A stretch of DNA of 64,000 nucleotides, from contig BCHU01000009.1 of the NCBI GenBank assembly GCA_001599715.1, positions 992,001 through 1,056,000 on the forward strand. The letters are read 5' to 3'. How positions within the stretch are numbered: the first letter of the stretch is position 1; each line of letters starts with the position of its first letter. The DNA is from Phaeotremella fagi. Taxonomy: Eukaryota > Basidiomycota > Tremellomycetes > Tremellales > Phaeotremellaceae. The notes beneath the pieces are model-generated. The model worked only from the letters and a program-made list of their open reading frames with translations. It did no database searches and was not told the origin of the DNA. The position numbers and the translations under genes were made by a program. Below are positions 1-12,925 of this stretch, piece after piece.

Positions 1-1420
1 GCTAAACCTTGTTGGAGGATGAAGAAGGAGACTGCGATTCCACCTAGGGGATCTAGGAAATGGTAGCCTCCTAATGATGAGCCTAGGATTGAGGTTAGGG
101 CGACTAGGGATGTGAGAGCGTCCGCTCGATGACTAAGGGTTGTTAGTTCCTTGGTTTGATGGTGGGACTTACTGTAGAGCGTTGGCCTTTAGGACGGGAC
201 TATGTTCTTCTGCAGCTACTTTCGCTGTTATTCTGTATAACCATTCTTTGACTCCTACACTTGCTAGTGCGAACCATGCAGCATGAGGATTCAGGATTGC
301 ACCACTTTCAGATCCGTGGGAGTGGGAATGGGAGTGGGAATGGGAATCTGTTAGACCTTCGATACCGTGATCATGGGGTATGGCTGATGGACCGTGAGAA
401 TGGAATAATTCTAGGAGAGGTGATGGCACTGAATGAGGGAGATATTGGGCTATGTTGGCGAGTGATGAATCTGGCGGTAAGGAATCTAGATAGGGGAGAA
501 GCGTTTGAAGTAATAGATGATATGAGTGTAGACCTATGCCGATAGCCCCACCGACTGAGATGTTAGTAATGTTTGAGTTGGTTGGCTTACCCAATATGAT
601 ACTGACACCTAACGTCCCGCATGTCTCGAATTTACTGTAACCCCATGGGAAACGATCTGTCGGAGGTCGTCTCGATATCCTCCATGTCGCTAGAGTTACG
701 AAATCCTGAGGACGTAGATGATCAGCTCTGATCCAGATGGTTTCATTTTGGGATTGCGTAGACGTACCCCTAATAAATCAGATAAACTGTGTCCAGCTTC
801 AGCTAACAGAGAAGCTGAATTCATCCATAAGCCTGCTAAACCTTTCGTAGCCGTTAGAGCGACGTTACTTCCGAGTCCTACGAACACATCGCAAATGTCA
901 GCGTCTACAAGACGATAGAGTTTCATTGATGAATCTTTGACTCACCCAATAAAGTTATCTTTGTTCCCCTATCCAGTTTCCCTTCTTTGAAGGCATTCAT
1001 GATCTGAGCTGCACCTTCTGTATGATCGTGGGCATGCGTATGAAACAAACCTCCATGATCATGATCATGGTCGTGTCCGTCATGCGAATGATCATGTTTT
1101 ACCGGTTTAGCTGAAGTCTTCAGAGGAGTAGATGCATCCGAATCACTAGATGTAGAAGCTTTGTTACTAGCACTACGTGACATTGGGGATTGATTTCCAA
1201 TTAATGACAAAGGATTCGAATAATTTGGTAAGATATCTACAAGACGACTTGTTGAACGTGTAAGTAGAGAGGGTGGATTGGGTGTCAAAGCTGATAAAGA
1301 TGATGTTGAAGATAAATGTCTATATCTATAGGAATGAAATTGTGGTTTCGTTGAGATGATTGATAAAAGATTTGATGAACAAGGACTTAATCTCCTTCTA
1401 GAACTGATTGAAACCACCAT
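1..1420 (-). CDS. Cation diffusion facilitator, mitochondrial MMT-like metal transporter (3' end missing)
   Basis: Metal/proton antiporter of the CDF family, closest in layout to the mitochondrial Mmt1/Mmt2 (ZnT9-type) branch that moves iron or another divalent metal. The ATG at 1418-1420 opens a Ser/Arg-rich leader typical of mitochondrial import. A His/Asp-rich stretch follows (HDHSHDGHDHDHDH), then GLGSN and SASLLAEAGHSLSD carrying the H-x3-D metal site, the family signature PPTDRFPWGYSKFE, a second His run (HSHSHSHSH) and the second H-x3-D site in HHRADALTSLVAL. Four introns are placed by GT..AG signals near 953-915, 768-711, 598-559 and 172-133. The residues at 1-132 still match the family (FLDPLGGIAVS), so the gene continues past the left edge. 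Which metal it carries cannot be told from sequence. Confidence 0.88.
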
Positions 1421-1760
1421 AACCAATTACTGTGTTGTTCCCTTTCTTTGGCTCGTGCGCAGTCCTAGTCCAGATTTATAAACGGTGTACGGAAATTGAG
1501 ATGAGATCAAGGTATCAAGATATCAAGTCTATCATGGATGAATTTATGTTTGGTAACTCGAAAGATTAGAGTGGAGATGTATGTAGGGTAGGTAGAATAG
1601 AATTTCTCTTAAATGTGGGTGGGTAGATGGAGGTTCGGGAAACTAACGCGAAAGACGATCAATCAACGAGTTGATCCGAGTACCATCAAATCAAGAACCG
1701 AATGCAATGCAAAAATTAGATACAGTAGATATAGCTATCCCCTCCTCTCCATCTCACCCC
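1421..1760. other. Intergenic, upstream of the CDF gene
   Basis: About 340 bases between the CDF start and the stop of the MFS gene. It should hold the CDF promoter and the MFS 3' untranslated region. I see no convincing gene or repeat in it. Confidence 0.5.
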
Positions 1761-3949
1761 TTATCCACCACCATGAACAGATACGCTAGACAAAGAGACC
1801 TGTCTTTGCAACATATTCTCAACGGGAGGCATATCCGAACCTCTAGTATTCTGTCTAGATAAACCCGGTTTCGCAGTCTTCCTAGTCGGAGGTGGTGAAA
1901 CCAAATGACCAGGTTCATCACCTTCGTGATCTTCTTCGCTTGATGATATTTTCCCAGTTGATACTGATTCAGGTTCAATCTGAATGGCTTTTTCTTCATC
2001 GATGTTCTCAAGTTTACCTTTATCGACTTTCTCCTCATCAGCTTCTTTGGCTGTCATTCCGTATTTGATGTTTGCGTTTTCTCGCCAGATATGACCGTAT
2101 CTTAACAATATTAAGACTGATCCTAGTGCTATCCACTATGTTCATTAGTAATTTCCCTACTGATAAAAAACTTACACTTATGAAAGCTGCTATCGTCATT
2201 GTCCATCCTACTCCAATAGCGTCTGCAAGTGGCAGAACGAAAGCTGATGATCCCGCTGCAAAGACATATCGAATGACTTTACAGATTAGTAAAACGATCT
2301 ATATTTCGACCTACAGTTATTTACAGCGATGACTTCAGCACTACGTGTTTGCATTGAATCAACAGCACACGTGTTTAACGGAGCCAAGGATAACATGACC
2401 CCCATACCGTTGATGAAAAGCATGATAAGAGGAGGTGCAAGCCCGCCAGCTCCAGACTGTAACAACCAACCGTATGCAACTAAGCGGTAAGCTTCCACCA
2501 GCACTGAATGACTCACTGCAAGATCCCGGTAGAACAATACCAATTCCAAGTAGTGCCGCATAAAGACGATCTTCTGGTCTTCTATAACCTCTTTTCTCGA
2601 TATACTTCTTTACGACTCTATCTGCCCAAGCTGTTTCTCGTTAGTCAAATCAAGTTGTCACACTTACGTCCAGCTATCCTACTTCCTACAAGATTTCCAC
2701 CTCCACTGGTAAGGTAGAGGCAACCTGAGATAGCTACATTGGTGATATTATATCTCTGCTCCTGAACTCGTTAGTTTTGAAACAATTTCTTGACCTACAA
2801 AGATGGTTCCTAGGTGGTTGTCAGTAAAGTCAAGTATGAATAAGAGATAAATATACCTAACGGTACAATAACACAATACGTTTCCAACATCAAACAACTT
2901 GAACTTAAAGTCTATAAGTCAGTCAACTAGTCATACCAAATACTCACGATCAAACAGATATTTGGCCATCGGAATAACAACAAACTCCTCAACGGATTGA
3001 AATAATAAATGACGAATTTTTTACCGGTCTCTTTCTTTTTGATATCGTGAGGTAAGATTCCATGAGAAGTTTCCGGAAGAAAGAAAAAGGTTAGAGCGAA
3101 TGAGAGGGCACTCATTCCCAAGAGAAGATATTGCATAGATCTCCAGGTAGGCTAGATTATTTCTGTTAGACCTCTATCTTATTGATGAAACTTGGGCTTA
3201 CACTGGTGTACTGGGTGAAGACCCCAGCTATAACTGGAGATAAAGCTGGACCAATAAGGATCTAATGATTGTTAATACAACGCAACCCAGTCCTATCTGA
3301 TCAACACTTACACCACTATAAAACCAACTCATAGCATTAGCCCTCTCAGTCGGACGATAAATATCACCAACAGTCCCAGCCCCAACAGCCAATACACAAG
3401 AACAACCGAAACCCTGTAAGATTCTCGTCCCTATCAAAGCACCGATACTGTTTGACAAAGCAACTCCCATACTTCCAAGAACCATTATTGGCATACTTGC
3501 AAGATAGACTGCTCTCCTCCCATAAAATCCACTTAACGGTGACCAAAAAACTGGTGCTGCTCCGATCGTTACTAGATAGATGGCGACGGTGTAATCTATA
3601 ATTGATGCTGTAGAATTCAAATCTCTGGCCATGATTGATATTGAAGGTAGGAAAGATGATGATGCGACAGCTAATCAAGAATTATCAGTTCAAAATTAAT
3701 CAATTTCGTAGTAGGAGACTACATACGTGCAAGAAAAGCTGAAAACGAAATTATAGCGACGATAGCTTGTTTCTGTCTTTTCGTGAATTTATCATAGACA
3801 TCTCTAGGTCTTCCGTCAATCATCTCAACCTCATTCTTCGTCTTCGCGCTCCCTTCATCCACAACCTGATTCGTCAAAGTAGCAGTCGAACTAGTAGTTG
3901 GAGCGAAGTCTTTCGCTAGAGGTTGTGGCGGGTCGTTGCTTGTTGACAT
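1761..3949 (-). CDS. MFS transporter, DHA1 (drug:H+ antiporter) type
   Basis: Twelve-helix plasma-membrane exporter of the major facilitator superfamily, DHA1 group (fluconazole/polyamine-resistance-like). The start is the ATG at 3947-3949; the N-terminus is cytosolic and Ser/Thr-rich. The joined exons show the family marks: PLSGFYGRRAVYLAS (loop 2-3), RILQGFG then GAGTVGDIYRPTERANA (motif C region), ILIGPALSPVIAGVFTQYT and FFLPETSH at the centre. The protein continues after the last helix into an unusually long charged tail of about 100 residues (Glu/Lys-rich, several SS and ST steps) that ends VHGGG at the stop 1761-1763. Several short introns interrupt it (for example near 3300, 3200 and 2140). 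The substrate is not predictable. Confidence 0.85.
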
Positions 3950-4256
3950 TGTAAACAACAAAGATACTTGGATATGTTATATACAATCTGTCGAGGAAGT
4001 GAAAATGTGAAAGCAAAAAGGTTATTTATCTTACTGTACCCCTCTCATAGGATATGGTGTTATGATAAAAGAATATATAAGACAGTGAAAGATATCGTGT
4101 GCCCAATTGGTGTTAACCCTGCTCAGTCAGATGGATTTTATTTTTTTAACGAAGCTTTTTTTCGGTCTTCTCCGCAGTGTAATGAGGATGCCGGTGAACG
4201 GTGTCCTGGGTGTTGAGTCGAGTAATACAGATGAATTTCATTCGTTAAGGACTAAA

Positions 4257-6650
4257 CTAATCAGAATCGTCACTGTCACTACTATCGTCATCACCCTCGT
4301 CTTCAATTCCAGTAGCCAATCTTCTCCTTCCCACACCGCCTTCAACAGACATGATTCCAAGTCCACCCAACGCAGAACTATCTAAATTAGCCAAACTACC
4401 ATAATCGTTCATGTCTTGTCCTAATCCTTCGTCTGTCAAATCATCCGTGAATTCTAGATTATCTAGAGCAGTAGTTACGTCTGTAGATCCTTCCAATTGA
4501 GTTGTCATGGTGTCACCCCTCTCCATCTCTTCTAGCAACATCTGTGCCATCATGTCAACATCTTCCGCCCCTGGTTCTTCTCCCTCTAAGCCTGATTCGT
4601 ATTCCTCCTCAGCCATCATGTCACCATCTGCATCTCCAAAGAGATCATCCTCTTCGTCTTCTTCAAGAGCGTTACCAGCCGGTGAATCACCCATCCTAAG
4701 TTGTGGAGTACCAATATCCTCCTCATCTTCTCCATCTGCATCCTCCATGTCCACATCTCGATCAAGAGGAGTTGACATGTTAGTTGCCCCAAGTCGATCA
4801 GGACGTGCAGAAGACGTCTGCGAAGATTCCCTCTCTTTGCCTTTCTTCTCGTCATCTTGTTTATCGATTTCATCTGTCAATATCTGTCGAGCTGCAATCT
4901 TGGTGTTAACCTCAGTTTGAAGACCTGCAATAGTTTCTTCGAATCGTTTCTGGGTATCAGTAAAGTATCATCCAAATCAACATACCATCATGATCGGATT
5001 ACCACCAGTGAAACCAGCCCGCTTCTTTTCAATGGCAGTTTCCAATTGTTTAATCTCACTTGTGAACTGCTTGATTTTAGCTTTCTTCTCTTGGGTCTCG
5101 TCGTCGTCCTCTGATTTATCACCCTCATCATCATCATCTTCGTCCTCATCCTCGTCATCATCAGACATCCCATCTTCCGATCCAGAATGTACAGAACCTT
5201 CAGAGTCTGAGTTGTTCTGTAGAGCAGCCGCCAGTTCCCTGAAATCGAGTGATCAACAATCGTATATTTCACCACCACTCACTGATCCAAATCATCTTCT
5301 CCTTCTGCATCTTCCTCTCCGCTAAACAGTTCACCCTCGTCTCCATTACCGTCCCCATAATCTGTCCCATATTCTTCACCCTCTTCCCCCCAATCTTCAC
5401 CAGGTACACCAGATCCGTCATCGTACATTTCTGATCCACCAAATTCCGATCCGTCTTCACCGTGGTTGTTCCAGTTACCGTATGGGTCTTCAGCTGACCA
5501 ATGAATATAATAGCTATCGTCGACATCAGGATCGGGGTGCGTTTCGATAAGATCTATAGAGTCAGTTTAATCGTCACAATCAACTTACCAAAACTAGTCT
5601 CGTCTGCTTGTTCATCTTTCTTCAACAACTCCTCAACTTGTTCCTCAACGTTCTCAATAGCTCGTCTTGAAAGTCGTTTCCTGAATCGACGTTTACGAAC
5701 ATGTCTCAGGGGAGGTGTTAAACCATGAGGCCAAATATATTCATCAACTTTAAGAGGTGCAGCTGTGATTGTAGATTCATTCGAGACGGGCTCAGTAACG
5801 ACAAGCATCTTTTTGTTAGCTTCGTTAACAACTCAGCCTACCTGTGAGATATCTGCTACTTTGAATAGATGCCGATTGTCCAGAGTCCTCTGAGCTTCTA
5901 TGATATTGGGTAGATCTACCAATTTGGCTGCATAGGTAACACCGCCATGTTTAAACGCAGCTCGTCGAGAATCTACCAGTCAGAGGAATGGTACTCAATC
6001 AGAAACCCACCTAAGAATTTCATTTCAACGCCATCCAAACCTTTTCCTTTCCCCTTCACCATCTCAGCCAACCCCTCAACCCCTCTCCCACCATCTGCAA
6101 TCTCCCTCGGAACTCTCAAAATGAACTGTTCTTCAAAAGCCAGAGGTTCCGGATTAACTTCATCCAATTCTCTGTCGTATTCCCCGAGAAAACTCATCAT
6201 CCTTCCACCAACACTTTCACCGCCTGCTCCAGTTTTCAAAGAAAGTTTCAGATTGAGTCGAGGTTGATTAGACATAGATATGGATTGATTAGCTCGAGCC
6301 TGTGATATCCTAGTTGATTGTCTGGAAGAACCGGTCGAAGGTCCTAATCGACCTCTACTCCTTGATCCTCTTCCGTTCCCACCTCTCGAACCTCTTCCAC
6401 CACCTCTCGAACCACGTCCTCGACCTCTACCACGTCCTAATCCTCTTTGATAGATTCGTCCACCTCTGGATCCCATACCACGATGTGGTCTTGTATCGAG
6501 AGCCATGTCAACGTAAGAGCGAGGTTGATTGATGGGTGAATTGAGGTTTATGGATGATGGACCTGCCGTTGGGTCGGACGAGTAGTAGGAAGGTTGGACA
6601 TAGTTGGGATCACTTCCAAAGGGTTGAGAGTTGTATCCCGATGGTTCCAT
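4257..6650 (-). CDS. TAF7: TFIID subunit TAF7 with an RG-rich N-terminal extension
   Basis: Subunit 7 of general transcription factor TFIID (TAFII55 family), which contacts TAF1 and modulates promoter loading in the nucleus. After exon joining the conserved TAFII55 N-domain is clear: FILRVP, RRAAFKHGGVTYAAKLVDLP, NIIEAQRTLDNRHLFKVADI, MLVVTEPV, then EYIWPHGLTPPLRHVRKRRF. A long acidic Asp/Glu region follows, then the coiled coil with TGGNPIMM and KRFEETIAGLQ that is usual in TAF7, and an acidic Ser/Asp tail ending at 4257. I chose ATG 6648-6650 (MEPSGYN); an upstream in-frame ATG at 6812 would add about 54 residues that look like 5' leader. About residues 50-110 are made of RGRGRG/RGGG steps, which most TAF7 proteins lack. 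Confidence 0.9.
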
Positions 6651-6948
6651 GATGAGAGGGGAGGGAGTGAGGAAGCGGACGAGACAAATGGAGGTAAAAT
6701 GTGAAAATGAGAGAGAATAATCAGTTGAATTAACACGCAGACTGCTGTTTTGATCTTTGGCTGATACAAATTTGCTTCCGTCCATATTTGTTTTGGGTAC
6801 ATCTCTATTCATAATATCATGATCTTAAAACGACTAAAAATCAAGCACTAGAACAAACATAAACACTCTCATCCCAGCGTTCTCACAACTCTTAACGCAG
6901 AGCTTCATCCCCATCAACAATCTAAAAATACTATATACAACTCGACAT

Positions 6949-8736
6949 CTATCTGTGGAGGAATCTTTTCTCGAGTAAACGAAGAGGTGGGAAAGCGACA
7001 GCAGTGAAAGCAGCAGCAAGTTCGAAACCGACATCCCCACCGAATGGATCAGCGTCTCCACCAACGAGAGCACCGACTGAGAACAACGTCAGCATACGGC
7101 TCTGTTCCACAAAGGATCGTTTACTTACTTGGACCAATGTACCAAATTTGAGCCATACCCAAAACAGCTCCTGCCACACCGATACAACCAGCTGCAACAG
7201 CAGCTACACCGAACGGAAGCAACTCGCTTCTGTTCCAACTTTCAGCGGCGTTGTAGTTGTCGTAATTTCCTTTTCTGAAGATGAAATGTTCTTCGAGTAC
7301 GACTGTGACGTAGATAGCGAGCCAGTAACCAAGGACGTTGAGGAAATCTTCAAGGGTAGTTGAGAAAGCTGTGGCACCGACGATTGCCAATGGGATGTAG
7401 ATGGCGGTGATGAAGAATGGCCAAAATAGACGTGGAACTGCGGCGAGCCATTTGGAAATGACTGAAATTGACATTCCCATGGAGTAGACGTTGATAATGT
7501 TGTTGGCTACGACTGAGAGAACCAATAAGACCATGAAGAATTTACCACCGTTACCCATAGCAGAGACTGTTTTGAGGTTAGTAATTGAGATCTCAAGCTA
7601 GACGTTTAAACGTGACATACTGAAGACTTCACCAAGCAAACCACCAAGTTCGTTTGCACCATAGGCGTCAGACCAAGTTGGGTTGACATCAGCATTGAGA
7701 GCAGCTGCACCGATAGCAGCTCCCAACCACTCAACAAGGACACAAGGAACGATTAAACCTAGATAAGTCCAACCGAAAACTTTCCAGGAAGGAGCTTCAG
7801 CTGGCATGTAGACGTTGTAATCTGATGACAAACTTGTCCATCCGATAGCGAAACCCTTGAATATCAGTACGAGTTGGCTGTCATGAACTTACGAAGATGA
7901 CACCACCGAATGATAAAACTGAAGCAGCCTCAGCTTGACCAGTTGGCATTGGGTCGTTGACTAAATGTTTTGCTGAGACACCCAAAAGAACCAAGAAAGA
8001 GATGGCTGAAGGGACCCAAGCGATTTGTTCGAATTTGTGAACGAGTTTGTAACCTAGAAGTAAGATAAGGAACATTTTTCAGTGACCTACCGAACATTCC
8101 AATGACCAAAGTGATGATAGCAATGACAACAACACCAACAGCAGCAGAGATGTTGTAATCAGCCACACTCTGTAAAGTTTGGGCTCCAGCGATAGTGTTA
8201 ACAGTTGACCAACCAACACAAGCGATACAATTAAGGAGAGCTACCAATTTAGCACCGTAGAAACCCCAGGAGTATCTTGCAGAAGTCATTTGACGGAGAC
8301 CAAGTTTAGGACCGAAAGTTGACATGAAAGCTGGGAGCAAACATGAAAAGACGTTGAAAAAGAAGATGGTGAGTAATGAATCTCCTAGACTCATGTAGAA
8401 AACTAGTGGACCGAGGATACCGACACCGAAAGTTGGAAGGACACAATTGGCTGCGAGCCAGATGAAAGTGTTTCCCCATAATCTGGTATCTGTTCTAGCT
8501 GATTCTGGGACACGTTCAATACCACGCTAAAAGAGTCAGCTCGAGAAACATCGTAAACGACTTACAGTCTCTACACCCAATTTTCTTTCCAGAGCGCGGT
8601 TGTAATGATCGAATTTGGCCCATGTTCCAGATGGAGCAGTTTCTTCACCAGCGTAAAAGCCAGGATTAACAGCTGGTGGTCCCTCAAGAGCGTCGACCTT
8701 GTCACCAGGTAATGTTCCCTTTTCAATATCAGACAT
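6949..8736 (-). CDS. FCY2: Purine-cytosine permease, NCS1 family
   Basis: Proton symporter for cytosine and purines at the plasma membrane (Fcy2-like, nucleobase:cation symporter-1). The first exon gives an acidic cytosolic start (MSDIEKGTLPGD) with FDHYNRALERKLGVET, then RGIERVPESART, a standard Fcy2 N-terminal block. Membrane segments follow, with NCIACVGWSTVNTIAGAQTL, FAIGWTSLSSDYNVYMP (family signature), NNIINVYSMGMS and LEEHFIFRKG. About 500 residues once introns near 8570-8530, 8090-8050, 7890-7860, 7610-7560 and 7130-7080 are removed, as expected. Stop TAG at 6949-6951. Three HGATAR-type sites lie upstream, consistent with nitrogen control but not proof. The Fcy2 name follows family likeness; fungi often have two or three paralogs and I cannot tell which this is. 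Confidence 0.9.
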
Positions 8737-9901
8737 TGTTGAATGAATTACGATTGAACTCCAAAAATGGGTTTTAAATTATATTTTGATATGATAGAAA
8801 TTCTAAGAATTTCGGACTGTGGAGTCTTTTATCTTTTAGTATATTGTTGATAGCAACGCGGAAGAGAAAAGAGAAAAAAGTCCAAAAACAAAAAAATAAA
8901 AACCATGTGCTTTTATAGGGTAAACAGGGAATGAATCATACCACAATCAGCACATTTTGATACGGGGATCCTGAAGAGACCTCGCTAAAACCGTTCAGCA
9001 CGGGGGTGAAAGACGAGTTGGAGTATTTTGTGATTGGATTCAAAGAAAAAACGAAACTATCTGAACCTTGATAAGAGAATCCAACGTAACGTAGCTGTCG
9101 CACGTAGTCAGAGGGTCTCGTATGAAGAAATGTTTGAAGATAAGACGCTCCAATTGGGGGTCCGGAAAGGGCGGGGATTGAATTGTTGGTTTATTTATAG
9201 AAACGTCTTTTGACCTATCAAAGAGGTTTCAGTGATTCTTATTGGTCAGTTGGTGGTCTATTTTAAACTGCTTATTCGGCTTGGCGTGGATGGGTCACAA
9301 GAGAACTTATTTGAGTTTACCATTTGGGATTGTTTTTCTGCTTATGCCGATCTGATCGTATCTACAGAGTTAAGGGATAACTTTGAAGCATAACTCGGTC
9401 TAGGTTGTTTGTTACCTTTGCACACTCAACTTGAGTTTGGACTTGATATACTGGATCATCTGGATATACTGGATCTTCTCACAAAACACAAACAATGACC
9501 GAACATGGCATGTAGCCGACCTCCGTACCCAGAAACTAAGCCTTGACATGCGTCTCGACGAGGTCCAATATAGTTTATCTTCCGATGGTCATGGAGCAGA
9601 GTCGTCAATCTTGTCCATCTCATTTCGTCGTTCCTGCAGATTTTTCCATTTTTCCTTCTCATCACGTCGTATTCTTTCCGTTGGATGTAATATGGTTCCT
9701 TTTCAACTCACTTCTACTGTAATTTGTATGAGAGTTTAACGAAATTTGTTAGCGTGCGATATCATATTAAAGTTGTTTTCACTACGCAGACACTGTTCTT
9801 GTAGCCCCGATGTTTTATCCTTAATTCCATTCATTCTTGCGATGGGTCGGATGAGCGATTTGTGCAGAGGGGAAGAGATCATACACGATACATGACGAAA
9901 A
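8737..9901. other. Long intergenic region upstream of the permease
   Basis: About 1.15 kb between the permease start and the stop of the LRR gene. It is A/T-rich near the permease (runs around 8870-8910). Short open frames here have no domain, no splice-supported extension and biased composition, so I call no gene. It probably holds the permease promoter and the 3' region of the LRR gene. Confidence 0.5.
8829..9144. promoter_or_regulatory. Three HGATAR-type sites (possible GATA-factor sites)
   Basis: AGATAA on the minus strand at 8829-8834, TGATAAG at 9069-9075 and AGATAAG at 9138-9144, about 95, 335 and 405 bases upstream of the permease start. GATA factors of the Gat1/AreA type control nucleobase permeases in many fungi. 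Six-base sites arise often by chance, so this is a suggestion from motif and context only. Confidence 0.3.
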
Positions 9902-11562
9902 TTACCAACCCCCAACACCCAATCCACTGCCTTCCTCCTCAACCTCATCCTTCTTGAACATACTCTTCAAATCAATCCCTCCACCACCCCCATCAACCCT
10001 CTTCCTCTTCTTAGAAGATTCACCCTCAATCTCGATAACCTTAAGAACGGATGTATCAGATTGAGTGAGTTTCTTAGGAGCTTTCGTGAGAACGGTAGGG
10101 TCGGCTTTGGTCTTTGTTGGAACTTCGTTGGGTTTGGATTTAGGTTCAAGTGATTTTCCAACGATCTTCTTCGATTTGGTGGAAATTTCGAGATCATCCG
10201 CTTTTCTGTGTTTGGATTGTTTAGGTTTCTGGACCATTTCCAATTTATCCTTTTTGACTTTTTTACTCGGATGGGAGTCCTCAGTATCAACCTCGATCCC
10301 GGGTTCATCACCTTTACCCCAACTTCTCATTTTCACATCTCCACCACCTAAATTAGCTCCTGTAGGTTTCATCCTCTTCTCCTTCTTTTCACGTCTTCTT
10401 CGATCAATTTTACTCTCCTGTATCACACCTTTGTTTTTACGTTCTACCACACGTTTGTTATCGATAATCTGTAATGCCGGTAATAAAGTTGAATTCTGTA
10501 GTAGTTCAGAATAATTTGGATGGGTAAGGGATAATGGATTGGAGTTTAGTGATAACGAACGTAAATGTGTCCATTTTTGTTTAGACGATGACGTTGGGGT
10601 TAAACCGAATATGTTTGAAACAGCTTCAAAGGGGAGTGAACAGTTGCCTAGATCCAATCCTTCCAGTCCATCACCTAGATCTGAATTGTTTTCATCTTTT
10701 CTGGCTAATGCCATCGAACCTGTTCCCCAGGTTGAAAGATGGGTGGGGAGAGTTGTCAATTGAGGTAAGTTGTTCATTCTAACATCTCTTAGGAGAGGTA
10801 ACTTGGATAAATCGGGTAGGGAGTTTGCTGTGATTCGTGGACAATGTGAAAAAGTGAGTTTGGATAGTTGATGTAAATCGACCAGGGATGTTGGTAGAGT
10901 AGTAAGATTAGGTGAATGAGATATGACTAAGGGTCAGCGATGGACGAATATTCAGCTCACTCATTGAATTCAACTCCTTCCATCCAGCTATAACTTCTGA
11001 ATCAAGCTCTGACCAATCATTATTCATCGCTACTATAGCTTTCAATTTTCCAAGTGATTTAAGACTTTTAGGTAAAGTTTCCAACCCAGTTTCACTGATA
11101 TTAAGCACTACCATCAGTTCATCTCCAAATCAAATACCTACCACTCAGTTCCGTGAGACTCCCAACCGCATCCCATCCTCTATCAACCCTACACCCAGAA
11201 AGACTTAACCAAGTAACCCCCATCCCTTCTAACCAACTAACATCCACACATCCACTACCAGATAAATCAATTCGTCTAACCCCCTCAAGAAAATCTTTAG
11301 GTGGTGGAATAGAAAATTCAGTTTCTTTGTAAATCAAAGCAGCGGAAGTTCTGATAGCTTTTGGTTTATATTGATTGGGATCATCTGAGGGTCCTGATTT
11401 TTGTTGTTGTTTGAATGGGTAGGCGTTTGGTTTGGCAGGTTTGGATTTTGGATTGGGGAGGGGTTTGGTGGGATTCGATGGGCCCGCTTGGGGTTTTTGG
11501 GATATCTTGGGTCGTTCGGCTGTTTGAGCACGCTTTCTTGATCTTGCTGCTCCTCTGTCCAT
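9902..11562 (-). CDS. Leucine-rich-repeat protein with basic nuclear-type tail
   Basis: I do not recognise a characterised ortholog. Start ATG 11560-11562 gives a basic, Pro/Lys-rich N-terminus (MDRGAARSRKRAQ, then PNPKSKPAKPN). Leucine-rich repeats follow across several exons: RRIDLSGSG, VTWLSLSGCRVDRG, LNISETGLETLPKSLKSLGK, LEGLDLGNCSLPFEAV and HLRSLSLNSNPLS, with a cap-like stretch ending LLPALQIIDNKRVV. The last 180 residues are highly charged, with many Lys clusters (RRRREKKEKR, KKRKRVDGG) that look like nuclear localisation signals, and end at the TAA 9902-9904. Introns lie near 10970-10920 and 11160-11110. It diverges from the bL9 gene with a 205-bp shared promoter. A role in the nucleus or nucleolus is inference from the tail only. 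Confidence 0.72.
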
Positions 11563-11767
11563 GGTGTGAGAGGTAGTAATTTGCAGTTGGAGTTGGAGTT
11601 GGAGTTGGAGATGTCGAGAAGCTGGATCTTGACTTTCAAAATAAATAAATCCATGAAAATGACGTGGATTTAAATTTCTGAATTCACTCAATACTCGCTA
11701 CAAAACTGAAAAACTCAACCTTACCTATACGTCAATCATATAAATCCAAACAGTAAAGAGGACCAAA

Positions 11768-12602
11768 ATGTTCGCCTGCTCATCAACAGCGACGACCCGT
11801 CAAATATTGAGATCATCTCTACCAAAAGCAGGACCCTCAACAGCCCAATTTTCAACGACATCAACTCAATTTTTGAAACAACGTAAAATTCTGGTAGAGC
11901 TTTTGGAAGATGTACCGAATTTAGGTTCGAGGTTTGATAGGATATTCGTTCCTGCTGGTAAACAGCGACATCAGCTTGGTCCTACTAAATTGGCCAGGTT
12001 GGTTCCTTGGAAGAAAAATTTGGAGAGAGCGACTTTTAGATCTGCCGTGAGTTTTTCTACTTTTGATCTGGGATTGGATTATAGTGTCAAATAAGTGTTT
12101 ATCGTTGTGGAGGGGAGAGGGGAGGGTAGCACTCTTTATCAATTACATAGGAGTTGTTATTGCGTCTATACATTGCTTTTATACACGATCAAATACCGTG
12201 AACACCAACTAACAATTGATTTAGGGCACGGAAGGAGGACCAACCTCAAACCCCCTCCTCCAAGCACCAGGCGAAGGTACACCAATCCAACCAACCCCAG
12301 AAGAGATCCAACCAACCCCTCAAACCCTTCTAGATACCCTTCATCTCCTCCAAAATCAAATATTCAAACTAAGAACGATATCGGAAACCTCAACTGCTTT
12401 GCATGGGTCGTTAACCCTTTCTGACGTTCAGGAACGGATCGCTGAGGTCTCGGGTCTTACGGGGAACGTTGTTGAGGTTTCTTGGAAGGATAGGGAGGGT
12501 GGGGCGAGGATCAAGGAATTGGATACTTGGGTCGCTGTTGTTAGGTTGAGAGAGGGGGGAAGGGAGGAGACGGAAATTGAGATTACTGTTGAACGGGCTT
12601 AG
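11768..12602 (+). CDS. Mitochondrial large-subunit ribosomal protein bL9m
   Basis: Bacterial-type L9 of the mitochondrial large ribosomal subunit. Exon 1 (11768-12046) holds a Ser/Thr/Arg-rich import leader and the L9 N-domain: ILVELLEDVPNLGSRFDRIF then VPAGKQRHQLGPTKLARLVP, matching the bacterial pattern of a short strand, LGxxGD-like turn and an Asn/Arg-rich helix. A 178-nt intron (12047-12224) is removed in phase; exon 2 gives a long Pro-rich linker (APGEGTPIQPTPEE), LHGSLTLSDVQERIAEVSG (C-domain) and WVAVVRLREG, to the TAG at 12600-12602. About 217 residues. The intron is long for this window. The linker is longer than in bacterial L9, as is usual in fungal mitochondrial homologs. Confidence 0.85.
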
Positions 12603-12925
12603 GGGTATGGCAGGGGATAGGGGGCAGGCGTTGGTGGGGGTATCTTATGATTAATAGTCATTTTGATTGCAGCACATAGCTGTCTAGTACAAGTATTTAC
12701 TTCAGATTGCATACATATAACATGGCAAATCAGTAGCTGGTCACCCAGCAAGTATTGGATTGTTATCAACTTATACCGTATGTACACGTCATTAATTGTA
12801 CTGATGACGCACTTGCCGTTGTCACCACGCATCTCCTTTCCATTCTATTCCGTCTTTTCCATCCACAATCTAAATCAAACAACCCAACTCACAACAACAC
12901 TACCTCACACAGCCACATACACAAA
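12603..12925. other. Intergenic between bL9m and IF1
   Basis: About 320 bases carrying the bL9 3' region and the IF1 promoter. Nothing further is visible; open frames here are short and unsupported. Confidence 0.5.

Noticed and set aside
9431..9739. 102-codon frame in the long permease upstream region
   Set aside because: Low-complexity start (Ile/Trp/Tyr repeats), no domain, no supporting context.
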